Shown piece after piece: positions 1-12,742 of a stretch of DNA of 64,000 nucleotides. The DNA lies in NCBI GenBank assembly GCA_951394045.1, contig OX596000.1, forward strand, positions 434,001 to 498,000, written 5' to 3'. The stretch comes from Nitzschia sp. DOCU1. Lineage: Eukaryota > Bacillariophyta > Bacillariophyceae > Bacillariales > Bacillariaceae. Position numbers and translations under genes: made by a program. The notes beneath the pieces were generated by a model that made no database searches, was not told where the DNA came from, and saw only the letters and a program-made list of their open reading frames with translations. How positions within the stretch are numbered: the first letter of the stretch is position 1; every line of letters starts with the position of its first letter.

Positions 1-1
1 C

Positions 2-3000
2 ACCGGTAAGCGCCACGCAAACGAACAAGGTGGCGGTGGCGGAAAGAAAGGAAACCAGGTAGTGATCAATGCGGTCCAAGTTGCATCGATGCAGGACAGC
101 AACGATCTAACCGGTGGATATCAGAGCAACTGACGAGGACGGGTTGGGCTCACTTACGTATTGAATATGTCGATGATGACTTTAAGACCACTCCTAATCC
201 AATTAGCAAAGTGGCTTATGTGTTACATTTACTCTATACTAGCGATCCTAACCCCTGATATTGCAAGTAGCGATGATCCCAACTACTACTATGTTCCAAA
301 GTCCAAACAATGGACTCGCGTGCGAGCGAGTTTGGGAATTTTGATGGCCGGGATATTTTGTGTGAGCAGAAAATTCGAGCCATACGAGACGACGTGGAAA
401 GAAATCAAGACGAGGTCTAAATACAGGGAGGCAATCGGTGCAATAAGTAACGATGAGCCTATTTCTCTGGGTCGGAGAACTAACGGATCACTCGACATCG
501 TCAATACAGTGGCCGAAAGGGAAACAAACTCAGAGGGAGAACCAATCCACGTAAACGTGGCTAAGTTCGACTGTGATTCGGCAGCCATCGGCATTGATAA
601 CAGATGCAGTGCGTGCATATCGCACGACATCAACGATTTCGATGGACCCGTAAAGAAGGTCAATCGCTCAATTAAGGGATTCGGAGGCGAAAGCAAGTTC
701 GAGCGATAATTTGGGCGCAGTGCACAAGTTTCGTATCCCAAACAGCTACTACATTCCGAAGGGAAAAATGAGACTGCTAAGCCCCCAACATTGGGCAAAG
801 ACGCAGATAGGATCGCGCATGAAGAACGTCCATGGAACGGGCGAGACAACGACTGCTACTACAACGAAATTATTTTGGAACAATGGAAAGAACGAACTCG
901 ACGTCGCGATTGGAGAAAGAGACAACTGTGCAACGTTCTTTATGGCACCAGGCTTCAACAAGTTCTCGGTGTTTTGCCAGGCGTGCAACGTTGACTACGG
1001 CGAATCTCTGGACGATCCCATCATGGCATGCGATACTCAGGTAGTAAGCGATGATGAGGACGACGACATCGATACATCGCCACCTCCCGAGCCACCAGTG
1101 CCTCCTAGGCAAAGGTCAACTTGGTGGTCACGAATCACTGGGTTGCCCATCACTCGAGAGAGGGCTGAGGCAGAGGAAAAGCAAGAACAAGAGGGTCCCA
1201 CGACGACCTCGTTCGACCTAAATGGGCCGACGGCGCCGGGGGAGCAAAGGCCGGTAGTAGTCGAGGAAGAAGAGGACAGGCAGCCTACAACAGCCGCCGC
1301 TCAACTACTTCGATACCACCAACGCTTCGGGCACATCAGCTTCGCCAAGCTTCAAAACATGGCCAAGCAAAACATTCTCCCAAGGGCATTGGCCGACTGT
1401 GCTGTGCCAGCATGCAGCGCATGCCTATTCGCAAAGGCAACAAGAAGAAATTGGAGATCCAAGAGGAGACTCGACTGGACCACGAAGAACCAAGCGACTA
1501 AACCAGGTGAAGTCGTATCGGTGGACCAACTAGTGTCCCCGATAATGGGGTTGGTGGCACAAGGTACTGGAAGACTGACGACTAAGCGTTACAGGTATGC
1601 TACAGTCTACGTCGACCAGTACTCTGGATACTCATTCGTATATCTGCAGAAAACAGCAAATGCCGAAGAGACGATAGCAGGGAAGAAAGCGTTCGAGGCA
1701 ATGGCTTGGCAGCATGGAGTGAGAATAAAATCTTACCACGCCGACAATGGGATATTTCGAGCAAATAAGTGGGTTGACGAATGCAGAAACAGCCAGCAAG
1801 TCCTCACCTTCGCTGGAGTTAATGCTCATCATACCAACGGACTGGCCGAGAGAAGAATCAGGTCGCTCCAGGACCTGACTCGTTCCCAACTGATCCATGC
1901 AAACCGACGATGGAAGATGGATGCGACGGTAAATTTGTGGCCGTACGCCATAAGAATGGCAAACGACGCAATTAACGAATCCCCTAATTTAAAATATAAG
2001 GAGGGACTTTCTCCGTTGCAGCTATTTTCAGGATCAACGGTGCAAACCCACACAAAGCACTGGATGCCTTTCGGGTGCCCGGTCTATGTGCTGGAGGATC
2101 AACTTCAGGGTGCCTCGCGCATCCATAACAAGTAGGAGTACAGATCGAGAGTGGGCATATATCTCGGTCGTTCCCCAAACCACGGGCGAAACATTGCCAT
2201 GGTGCTTGACCGAGTGACAGGTCTTGTGTCGCCGCAATTTCACGTGGCATTCGACCCAAGCTTCCGAACAGTTAAGGAAGACCAGTTCGATACCTCGTGG
2301 CAAATCAAGGCGGGGTTCCTAGGTGAAAGAAGTGTTATCGGAAATAAGGCGAAGAAACGCGCTACGTCCGAGACAATATTTATAAGGAACAATGCTACGG
2401 AGCCAGAGGGAGACCAAGCTAGTGCACAACAGAGCGCAAAGCGGTCAAAGACGTCAGCTACAGCGAGTAACGCTGAAACCTCCCAAAGACAAAGGGAGAA
2501 TCTCGAGATACCACCCGATGATAGCCAATCGGGAAACAACAGAACACAGCCACTAGATGGCAATCGCATGGAACAAGACGCCAGTCAAGGCCAATCTCCA
2601 AGCAAATCCCGAGCCGACGGGGACCAGCAGACTCTAACGCCGACGCAGAGAATCACGAATGTGATGGTGGCCGAGCTATCCAGGACCACTGCTGGGGATA
2701 TAGACGGAGAAATTTACGTACTAGAGGCAATGTTTCCGGACTACGCCGGGAACAAAGAGATGGACCCACTACAAGTTTTCAAGGCAACTTCGGACCCGGA
2801 CACGATGTACCTACATCAAGCTATGAAGCAACCGGATGCACCAGAGTTCAAGAAGGCGATGCAGAAGGAGTGGGACGACCAGATCAACAACGGTAACTTC
2901 ACCGTAATCCACCGATCGAAAGTTCGAGAGGGAGCGGCAGTATTACCAGCTGTGTGGCAGATGAAACGCAAGCGCGACATCCGCACGCGCCATATTAAAA

Positions 3001-4400
3001 AGTATAAGGCGCGATTGAACATCGATGGATCGCGCATGAAGTACGGTCAACACTATGACCAAACTTATGCGCCGGTCGCGAGTTGGAACTCAATTCGAAC
3101 CGTGCTAATAATGGCAGCACTACACAAGTGGCACACAAAGCAAATCGACTACGTCCTTGCCTTTCCCCAAGCTCCTGTCGAGAGGGAGCTCTTCATGGAA
3201 ATCCCCAAGGGGTTTCGGATCGAGCAAGGAAACACAAAAGACTATGTGTTGCAGCTACATAGAAACGTTTATGGCCAGTGCCAGGCATCCAGAGTCTGGA
3301 ACAAGTATCTCACCGACATACTCATCAACAAGGTCGGGTTTCGGCAATCAAACGTCGACGAGTGTGTCTTCTATCGTGGGAACGTCATGTACGTGTTGTA
3401 CACTGACGACTCGATACTGGCAGGACCAGATGAAGACGAGATCAACCAAGCGATCGAGGATATCAAGAGCGCAAAGCTCGATATCACAATTGAAGGTGAC
3501 ATACAAGACTTCCTTGGGGTCAACATCGACAGGAAGGACGATGGAACGGTGCATTTGACGCAACCGCATCTAATCGACCAAATACTCCAAGATTTGTCGA
3601 TGCCCGAGGGAACAGTGCCTAAGTCTACCCCAGCAGCATCATCACGACTGCTCTCAAGGCACTCAGGTTCGCAAGACTTTGACAATTCCTTCCACTATAG
3701 GTCTGTCATTGGAAAGCTCAACTACCTGGAGAAGGGGTCACGACCGGATATCGCTTATATCACGCACCAGTGTGCACGATTCTCGACTTGCCCTAAGAAA
3801 GAGCATGGAGAGGCGATAAGATGGCTAGCCCGTTATTTAAAGGGAACGCGAGACAAGGGGATGATATTAAGCCCCAACAGCGAGCGAGGCCTCGAGGTGT
3901 TCGTTGACGCTGATTTCGCGGGGAATTGGGATCCAGATGAAACTGAGGATCGAGACACCGCGCGATCACGACATGGTTACCTAATCATGTTCGCAGGATG
4001 TCCGATACTATGGAAGTCGCAACTACAAACAGAGGTCGCTCTATCAAGTACCGAGAGTGAGTACACAGGGCTCTCGTATGCATTACGAGACGCTATCCCA
4101 ATCATCAATTTATTCAAGGAGATGATGGAAGTTGGCATCCCGATCAAGACGTCGAAGGCTCTGGTTCATTGCAAAGTTTTCGAAGACAACTCGGGTGCAT
4201 TGGAAATCGCAAAAGTAGCCAAGTTCCGACCAAGAACAAAGCACCTAAATTGCCGACTCCACCACTTCCGTTCATACGTTGACAGCGAAGAGGTATCGAT
4301 CCACAAGATTGACACACTCGAGCAACCAGCGGACATACTGACAAAACCTCTAAACGAGGACGCAGTTGAGAAGTTCCGCAAGATGATAATGGGATGGTAA
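2..4400 (+). pseudogene. broken copia gag-pol polyprotein
   Basis: From base 2 one frame reads the basic, Gly-rich tail of gag and then meets TGA at 131-133. The same frame continues to 709 through a protease-like stretch (FDCDSAAIG near 570-600). Homology then moves to another frame at about 700-711, so a small indel is inferred. From 711 it reads the GAG-preintegrase finger (HQRFGH then CSACLFAK) and the integrase core (VYVDQYSGYS, HADNG, GLAERR). A TAG at 2133-2135 interrupts it. The same frame resumes with reverse transcriptase (YTDD box at about 3400) and RNase H (ALSSTESEY, KHLNCRLHH), ending at 4400. Two nonsense codons and one frame change make it non-autonomous. The RT half is still fully open, so the decay is not ancient. 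Confidence 0.85.
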
Positions 4401-4433
4401 GGCGATCCACAACATAGCAATCAAAAGAGGGAG

Positions 4434-4883
4434 TGTTCGATTACGTCATAACGACTGAGTATTTGAGAGCCATTCGAGTGAATCGCTAACAGGACTCATG
4501 TCGGGACCCACCCGGTGGACTTTGAGCGGGCCAGTCAGACGGCACATAGAGCCAAAGTACCGACGACACAATGGGTGGTCAGCGACAGTATAACGATGAT
4601 TCCTTCTGCAAAAGGAAGTAATAGAGTAAGTGGAGGCTCTCCGGAGCCCCACAAAACAACTTATAATTTTGACTTTAGCAACGCTATTGTTAATCTACTA
4701 CTTCGCCCGATAGCCGAGCCTGAGAACTCGACTATTTGTACACTCATCGGCCCGACGCCGAAAGTCATCTCTCTCGTCGCCCGCAGAAGAATGAGAATGA
4801 CGTCATTTGTGTCGTACCCGCCATCGTCTGTCCGTCGCCAAAAGGCGATCTTCGTAAGTCCTATTAGTCCAATATAGGAATCA
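4434..4883 (+). repeat. probable 3' LTR (right end uncertain)
   Basis: Begins with TGTTCGATTACG directly after the purine-rich AAAAGAGGGAG, the usual polypurine-tract/LTR junction. No open coding region. The right boundary is a guess at a CA dinucleotide near 4883. Without the 5' LTR it cannot be fixed. Bases 4703-4745 resemble 63867-63911 at the other end of the window. Confidence 0.5.
4796..4807. promoter_or_regulatory. CRE-type palindrome inside the LTR
   Basis: The sequence AATGACGTCATT is a perfect 12-bp palindrome with the core TGACGTCA, the classical bZIP/CREB site. It lies in the LTR, about 250 bp upstream of the UTP10 start codon. In the diatom Phaeodactylum, TGACGT-type CO2/cAMP-responsive elements are known. 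Function here is inferred. Confidence 0.4.
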
Positions 4884-5055
4884 GGAATCTTTTAGTAGCG
4901 AGAATGCACTAACTTGCCACCGCCAATGGATCTTCTTTGGCTCTCATCTTTCATCGCGTTTTCGTTCCTTTGGAATGCATCCATCCATCCATCTCACAAT
5001 GTGATTGTGGTTAACCCCTTGCTCCTTGCAATACATAGTCACTCTCGTCTCAATC

Positions 5056-8000
5056 ATGTCCCTGTCTACACTAGGAGCCCAGTTGGCTGCCTTGAATAAT
5101 GGCAACACCAATGGCAGTGCCTTGCCTTCGTCGCGTCGTCAAGACGATGCCATTGGACGTGGCCTCTATCACAATGTCCAAGTGGGACATTCGGAAGTTA
5201 GCACTTTGAAAGCCAGTATTTTGTATCCCGATGCTCGTCAGGCTTCCAACGTCCCCTTGACAACCTTGGAAGACAATTGTGTCGCTTCTCTCCAAGAATT
5301 ACAAGTCTTGGATGCTGCGTTTGGCGAGTATATTCCCAAATTGTGTCCTCGAACAACCACTGGCCAATCAAATTGGGAACGTGGATTACAAACCAAGGCC
5401 CACAATGAACAAATGGATCAACTCATTCAAGATTTGGTATATCGATTGGCTCTTCGCATGTCTACTACATCGACTACAGAAGTTGATACAGTCATGTGTG
5501 GTTTGAATATTGTCGAATTCTTGATGCGACAATATGATTTGCATTTACGGCCCAAACTTGTTTCCACCATGCTATTGGCATGGTTACCTCATCATGAACA
5601 TGCCTACTATATGAGATTTTTACAAATTGTAGACTTGGCCAATTTACCCACATATTCTTGGTTGAGACCGTTTGCGACGCCGCATGCCAAGGTAGGACGT
5701 GCCATGATTGCCAAGGCCGCGTCGAAGAATTTGGCATTGTGTCGGGACTTGTTGGTATTGACGGCCAAGGCTGCTACCTTGCCCGAAGCAGATGCGACCT
5801 TGGCATTTACAGCGGCCGTGTGGGTCGAAGCCATGACGTTGCAACAACATTCCAAAGGTACTGTCGAAGAACGAACCTGTCAAGCCTTGTTGCCCATGAT
5901 TCGACGAGCGTGTCTGGCAGCAACGAAAAATGCCTTGTTGGCGAATTGGGGTTATATCATGGCATCGACACTGGTAGAAACGAGTTGTTTGGCAGATGAA
6001 CCTCGCAAGGCAGTGATTACTAGCATTTTGCAAGGATTGAGTAATGCCAACAAGAACAAACGCAAAGATGATCACGATGACGAGTCGGATAAGGATGACA
6101 TGGACGTGGATGGAACTACGAATGAATCGGGCGTTGACGACGGCATGATTCAAAATGGGTTGATTGTTGTGGTGAGTTTGCTGCAGCAGCAACCTCCCAT
6201 TAGCGTCGACATTACAAATGATCATGATGGAAAAGACTCGAAAATTACTTGTCAGTTGCCCGTGGGAGACAGCAAGAAGGTCCTATATGGCTATCGCAAT
6301 GCAAGTTGCATCAATGACAAGACGATTTGGCAAGCCTTGCTAGAGTTGGACAATCTGCCATCCAGACTGTCGCGTCTGTTGGTAAAAGATGGTTTTGTCG
6401 ACGTGCTTCACTGGATTGTCAGTCTCTGGGTCGTGGGATGGAAACGATTGGAAAAGGCCCGACGAAAATCATCCAGTAAATCCAGTCCGAAGAAGAACTT
6501 GAGGCTTGAGCAGTTCTTGCATGAGTTGTTGGAAGACCCCAATCTAAGTCAACATGTTTGGACCAAGCCACAATGGATTCAGGCAATGGTGTGTTTCATC
6601 TTGACCAACACGAGTATCGACGATGGCAAAATGGCGTCCGAGACGGCAGCGGATAACAAGACAGGCCGCTTTTTGGATTCCACTCTGCAGGTCCTTCGCC
6701 GCATGGACATGGCGGAGTATGATCGTGGGATTGCCCAAGCCCTCTTGCAATTGAACCGCAAGCAACGGCACAAGCTAGCGGCGTATTTGGGGCTTATCAA
6801 GGATGAGAACGACCCGGTGTCGATTGGCAATCCATCCGAAGCCGAGACAGGTATCAATTTGCCGCTGCGTGTAGCCTTGGAGCATGCCGATATCGAAATT
6901 CGTCGGGAAGCGATGGATCGTGTATTGGCGCAGGAAGAAAGCGAGGATGGACACGGAGGCGAAACGTTGGTAGAAGCATTGATGCGTCGTGTCGTTGCCG
7001 ATGATGATGTTGACGTCGTTGTCAAGGCGTCGAAGGCGTTGTGCCAGATTCTGGATGGAAAGAAGAAAAAGGGTTCCAACGACAAGGAACACACGAACGA
7101 CCATGTCGGGTTTGCCAAAGATGCACTCCAGGCTCTCTACAAGTGGACGGAGTACTCGCAGGTCGAGCACAAGTCCAAGGCGGCTTTGTTGGCTCAACTG
7201 CTTCATTTGGTGGCTTATGCTGCTATGAAGATTCAAGGAGACTCGGAGCTCTTCGTCGGGTTAATCGAGGCAATTGGTGCTTTTCTGGTTCATGGGGATA
7301 CAACGATTGTCAAGGATGCCTCCAAGGGAATCATTCTAGCAATTACATCCAAGAAAGTGAGCAAAGCGTCCGACAACGAAGCACGAGAAATCCTGCTGTC
7401 TCACGACATTGGGATGCTGCAACAATTCGCGAGAAAGACGGATGCCCTGACAAATCCAAGCCAGCATATTTTCCGCCGGCGCTTTCTGCCTTCACTGCTT
7501 AAAGGCTATGCCGAAACCTTGAGCCATAGATCGAACAAGACGGACGTCGAGAAGGCAACCGCAGCCCTGGACTATTGCCTCTGGTGTATGACAATGCATG
7601 CAAAATCATTGTCCACAGATGACATGAAACTGCTCTTGGATGTCTTGAACAGGACAGTCGTTGACGTATCTGCCAACCCAAAGCGACTGGCTTCCGTCGT
7701 TGGTATTGTGTTGGATGCTGATGAATCGATCTACGAGGAAGTATGTTTGCCCTTTATCATGGAAGTTTGCAAGACGGCCAAGGACAAGAACGGAGAAAGT
7801 GTGGCTGGGATTGCTTTGATCTCGGAGATGGCGTTGGATCCTTCGTTCGGTCCTGACCATGTCGAGCGTCTTCTTGCGGTTGCCGAGAAACTGGTAGAAG
7901 CGAACACATGTCACTTTGGTCTTGTGCCTGCCCTGGCATTGATGACTAGCCCAGAAGCCTCCATTCGTAAGAAAACACTCCGTCTCGTGTCGACCCTGGG

Positions 8001-11000
8001 AAAACATCTTGCAATTCATCCGACGGAAGAGTGGCGGCCATTCTCAGAGATCTGTAATTATCTGTCGGGCAACCACTCGTCGGCAGTAATGGGTAGTCCA
8101 GTGCTGTTGGCTGAGTGCCTAAGAGCCACAATATCACAATCGAAGAATGCAAAGAGCGTGTATGCATCTCTCCTCAAACTAGTGTTAAACAGCATCACGG
8201 CCGCTTCGGAAAGAGCGCCTGTTAAGGAAATGCCATCCAACACTCGTGGGCTAGAGTTTGGAGGATTAACTGGTGCCCACGCTGCAGCTTTAACAATCTT
8301 GACTGCTATTCAAGATGCCGGTGATGTGGTCTTCCCGTTGATCACACGTTGGTCCAATTTGGGGAAACCGGTTCTAGACTTTCTTTTGCAAAGTGAGCTT
8401 CAGAACGCTTCCCCTTCCACCAGTGCCTTGATGGACCATATCGTTCTCATGTTGAAGGGCAGAAAATTCTTTGCTCCATCCGAAGAGGGATTGGCAGGAT
8501 CCAACGTAATAATCATGTCTGGTCCAGGCTCCAGGGGAGGAAGAAAGCGTTCGTATTCATTCGGCAAAACTGAAGCATCGAATTTCTTGCACCCGTATCC
8601 GAAGGACATGACCGATACTATCGTCGCCCTTCTTTCGGCTTCGCAGAACGGTGCTCTTTTTCGACAAGTGCGAAGCACGCTAACGCATCATATTCTGGCA
8701 AGCGAATCATGGGGACAAAATGTGTTTTCATCGCTCTCGTCAGTGACCAGGAAACAAATCGTTCGTGCCTTGCTCCACACCACAACGAACGATCTCGCTG
8801 CCGACGCGGAAGAAGCATTCTTTGCTCTTCCCATTCCGTGTCATGACCTTGCACAGCTCCTCGAAACGCTTCGTTCTGGAGAAGAGGACTTGGCTTTCAC
8901 TACATACATCGCCGACTATTCAAATGCCAACTCAAAGAAACTTTCTCTAGACCCAGCTGTTGTGGAGGTTATCGTGGGTCTTCTGGACAAGTTCACAGCC
9001 CTCTCGTCCAAAGACACTGAAGATGGGGAAGGTATTGAATATGCGCGCACGTCCTTACTTGACGCCCTGATTGCGATTTTTGAGGCGCAGCCCGACGAGG
9101 CGAGAGCCAAACTCTCCTTGAACAAGAAGACAAAATTCAAAGACTGGGTTAGCACCTTTGCTGGGGTTGTGGGATCCACAGCTCAATCGAACTACAGACC
9201 AGTTGCATCTACTCGCAGCAAAAAATCTGCCTTATCTGTGATGACATGCCTTTCCTCGCTGTACCCTGCGGCCATGACAGAAAGGTTAATTATGGCCGTC
9301 GTTGCGATGGTTTCGACAGCTACATCGGAAAAGGAAGCTTCTGTTGTTGCTGACTGCCTTGGGTCGATCGTACCAGTCTACCTTGACTGCTCTTCCGCAG
9401 CCAATCTCTCGGCGTCTGATATGATCGACGCTTTCATCGCTGCATCGAACGGTGGAATCGAAAATACATCTCGTGCCATGCTCTACCAAGGTTTTGTGGA
9501 TTCCATTTCAAAAGACACGGGAAAACTTAAAGGTGATTCGTTGGGGTCGTTTCTTGCTAGTATCCTAGCAGCAGACGTGTTCTTTTCCTGTCACGATGGG
9601 GGCCGTTCCCAGTCGTCCGTACTACTTTCCCAAATGGTCTCGCTGGTTTCAGTTCCAAGACGTATTGAAGCAATGCTGTCTCTCGTTTCATACGCTCGAG
9701 ATTTAGTTCTAATTCTCAGTGGCGAGAAGACCGAAGCCTCTGATTATTTTGTACCGCTTGACCATCTACTCCATCTTACCGAATTCGGTCCAGAGCTTGA
9801 GAAAAAGAAAGGAAAACGGAAAGTTGCTTCTTCACAAGAGACTCAAAGGAAGCTTTGCACGTCCCTTATGGTGGCTACATGTGAAATGTTGACCTCTCCT
9901 GTCTTCGCGAGATTTCTTCGACATTGCAAAGCCGAGTCCTCGACCTCGGTGGTACAACTATGGCAAGACCTTCTTTTGATTCAATCTGTTTTCAACAACG
10001 AATTGGGCTCTGCAAAAGGGGATAGTGTTGGGTTTTGGACGTCGATCTCAGAGGCCACAGCAGAAGCCCTCGACTTCATCCAGCTTCATTTACCATCGCA
10101 TATTTTCCTTGCTTTCGCAACGTCTCTTATCAGAGAGAGCGATTCCGAGGATCTCCGAGCTAGAGCCCTTCAGCTCATTGCAAGTCGCTCGCTCCTTCTC
10201 GATTCTTCGGATCCGGAGTCTGGCTTGTTCTTGGAACTACTTCCGTATCTGACATCGTTGCTCGATGATTCTAACGCAAGTGGTCACCTCGTCCAGCAGT
10301 CGGCGTTTGTTGCTATCGAACATATCATCAGAAAAGGTTATTTGAAAAACGATGGAAATGGAGCGAACTACCTAGACCAGGTGGCACAGGCACTCATCAA
10401 ATCCGCTCACCTTTTAGACAAGCTTTGCAAGCAAGATGTCATGAAACTGAGCATGGATCGACTGGACAATGCCGTTGTTCAACTGCTGTGTACGGCCGTT
10501 TTGTGCGCTGCTACTGCTGTTCGGGCCTGTGGGGCGCGCAGCCTCCCTGTGCTGCCTCAGCTCTTGAAACCTTCCGTTACACTTTTGGGTGATGTCAATG
10601 GCATTTTGAATGGACCCAGCAAAGATGGGAGCGATGACAGCCAAGCTCGAATTCTACAGCTCTCTCTGTTGCGTTTGATGTCGTCGGTTGTCGATACGAT
10701 CCCACAGTTTCTTGTCCCGTATATCAGCGACATGTTCCTCCCAAATGTACTGCCTTCCCCTGCGTTGCGTCAGACACACGACGAACAAAGTGCATCTATC
10801 GCTGATGCCACTACGAAGCTCTGCACGACTATATCCGCGAAAGTGCCAGCCCGCCAGTTGCTGTCACCACTTACGTCAGCTGTACTCAAGTCTGATTCAC
10901 CCCATGTCATCACCACGCTGCTTGAAACAATCACCACGACCGTCAAGAATGCAAAGCCGTCCGATGTGGGAGTGAAGGCAAACTCGATTTTGCAAGCAGG

Positions 11001-11986
11001 GACTTTTGTATTTGACTATGCTTTGGATCGCGCGGAACAAAACGAGCTTGTCGATAGCGGGGCTAAAATGTTTATGGCAATGGTATTGAAACTGTCCGAA
11101 TTACAACTGCGGTCCCTCTATTCCAAACTGCGGGCGTGGAGAGGCGATTTCGACAAGTCAAAGCCAGCCGTCGCCTCATTCAAAAGGTATTGCTTCTGGC
11201 TTCTGTCGGCGAAGCTGGGCTCTCAGTTGAAATCAATCTTTCTTCCCTGCCTATCGTCGGTATTTCCGGACGCAGTCGATGAATTGGTACGTTTGATGGC
11301 GAGCAAAGCTTCCTTCTCAACTATTTATCTCAGCTGACGTGTGTTTGAACTTTAAGGATGCTGCGGTCCGGTACTTATGCAAACGGTCAGATGTAAAGAC
11401 TACTAGCGGAGGAAGCAAGAAGCAACGCCTTGAAGTCGAATCCTTGGACTACGATAATTCCACATTGCTTTCGCTGCAGGCTGTCCTTATGTGCCTGGAG
11501 GCATCTCTTCGTTCTGACGCCCATGATGGAGGTGCTTGGATCCGTGATGGCGAGTCTCAACGGTTTGACTTACTGCTGGAACCACTTGGTAAGATGTTGC
11601 ACTGCAGGGTTGAGAAAAAGGAAGCGGGCTTGTCGTACCAGGAATTAGTCCAGGGTAGCAAGGGCGAATCAGGAAGCGTTGTAGAGTGCATCGTGGCGCT
11701 TGCTCTAGCTGCTGGGGATGAACTGAAGTGGAAGCCACTGAACCACGCGGTTTTGCAAAGTTGTTCTCATGAGACTCGGCCAGAAGTGAGAAAGGCTGGA
11801 ATAACTTGTCTGCTGTCGCTGATCAAATCCATCGGGGAAGAATACATGGTTTTGATTCCTGAATGCTTGCCGGTTCTTTCTGAGCTCCTCGAAGACACGG
11901 ACGAAGAAATTGCTGGCTCAGCTCAAGAGTGTATAACTATCAGCGAGGATCTCTTGGGCGAAAGCCTGGAAGAAAGCCTACGCTAA
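5056..11986 (+). CDS. UTP10: UTP10/HEATR1-like U3 snoRNP component (SSU processome), one intron
   Basis: Two exons, 5056-11286 and 11357-11986, encode about 2286 residues, near the length of human HEATR1 (about 2,140). The 70-bp intron 11287-11356 starts GTACGT, ends TTTAAG and joins complete codons (VDEL then DAAVRYLCKR). The in-frame stop at 11335-11337 is therefore intronic. The N-terminus matches the UTP10 pattern: an early hydrophobic start, a block like MDQLIQDLVYRLALR, then VEFLMRQYDLHL. The rest is HEAT-like alpha-helical repeats. The BP28CT-like C-terminal region includes FVFDYALDRAEQN and LRSLYSKLRAW, and the end (GEEYMVLIPECLPVLSELLED) is typical of the family. In yeast and human the protein acts in the nucleolus in 18S pre-rRNA processing and rDNA transcription. 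ATG 5056 was chosen because the upstream in-frame codons show no homology. An acidic linker lies near residues 335-360. Confidence 0.88.
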
Positions 11987-12742
11987 CAAGTAGCTATGGA
12001 TTTTACATAAAGCAGTCGTACCGATAGTTCATAGCTATTTGATTACCTATTGGATGATTATCACTACAGGTCACTCCAAGCAGTGCCTGTCAGCAGATAG
12101 TTAATTGCCCGTGAAAACTTGGTGAGATTGATTAGTCGACGCCGTAGGGGCTCGACACTTTTTCGCCAAGGGTTTGAGTCGTCGTCTCGACGACCCCACG
12201 GGAATTGCTATGAGGAGCGACCCGTGTCCCAAGATTAATTTTTGGAAGGTTCATCAAAATTGGCCGATCACACCACTCGACTCGAATACACGTCCCGACT
12301 TGGGAACGCCAAAATTGTTTACGATGAGAGTTGTGAACTCGGCCGCCTCGCCTCTAACAAAGAGCGCCCAGCCAACGCATACCGGCTTAGGGAAGTCGTA
12401 ATAGAAAGAGGATTCATTATTCAGTAACAAATAAAAGGTATACTTAAAAGCGTTATCCAGTCATTTGACGAAATAGTTTACCCACGAGCAAAAACTTTAT
12501 GAAAGTATACGGACATTTAAATATCCGACCGTTGGATTGAAAAATGGAGTCATATATTTTGCCATAGTGTGCGCAGGGCCAGAGGTGCTCATTTTTTGTT
12601 GGCAGCATCTCCGTGGGAAGCACCAAGGAGCCAATTTTGCAATCGATTGCTCATTTATCGAATCTCCTCCGAGCAGCAAAGCCGTCCTCGTCGATTGCAT
12701 CCACCCCAAGTAACGTTATCTTCTTTAACTTATCGACTAAAG
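11987..12742. other. intergenic region, no gene seen
   Basis: About 750 bp with stops in all frames. The only open frames (12174-12427) overlap each other and show no domain. A perfect hairpin, GTCGTCG-TCT-CGACGAC, lies at 12178-12194. The 3' part is AT-rich and probably carries the promoter of the following gene. Confidence 0.6.

Larger units (their letters stand above)
1..4883 (+). mobile_element. 3' part of a decayed Ty1/copia LTR retrotransposon
   Basis: The window opens inside this element, so its 5' LTR and most of gag are missing. The order gag tail, protease, integrase, reverse transcriptase, RNase H identifies the Ty1/copia superfamily. Coding capacity is broken by stops and a frame change (see the pseudogene entry). 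A purine-rich tract at about 4420-4433 is followed by TGTTCGATT, the probable start of the 3' LTR. The right edge is not defined because no second LTR is available for comparison. It ends before the 5' region of the UTP10 gene. Confidence 0.85.

Noticed and set aside
11287..11356. Apparent stop and frameshift in the UTP10 gene
   Set aside because: GTACGT...TTTAAG borders and restored phase and homology show a 70-bp intron.
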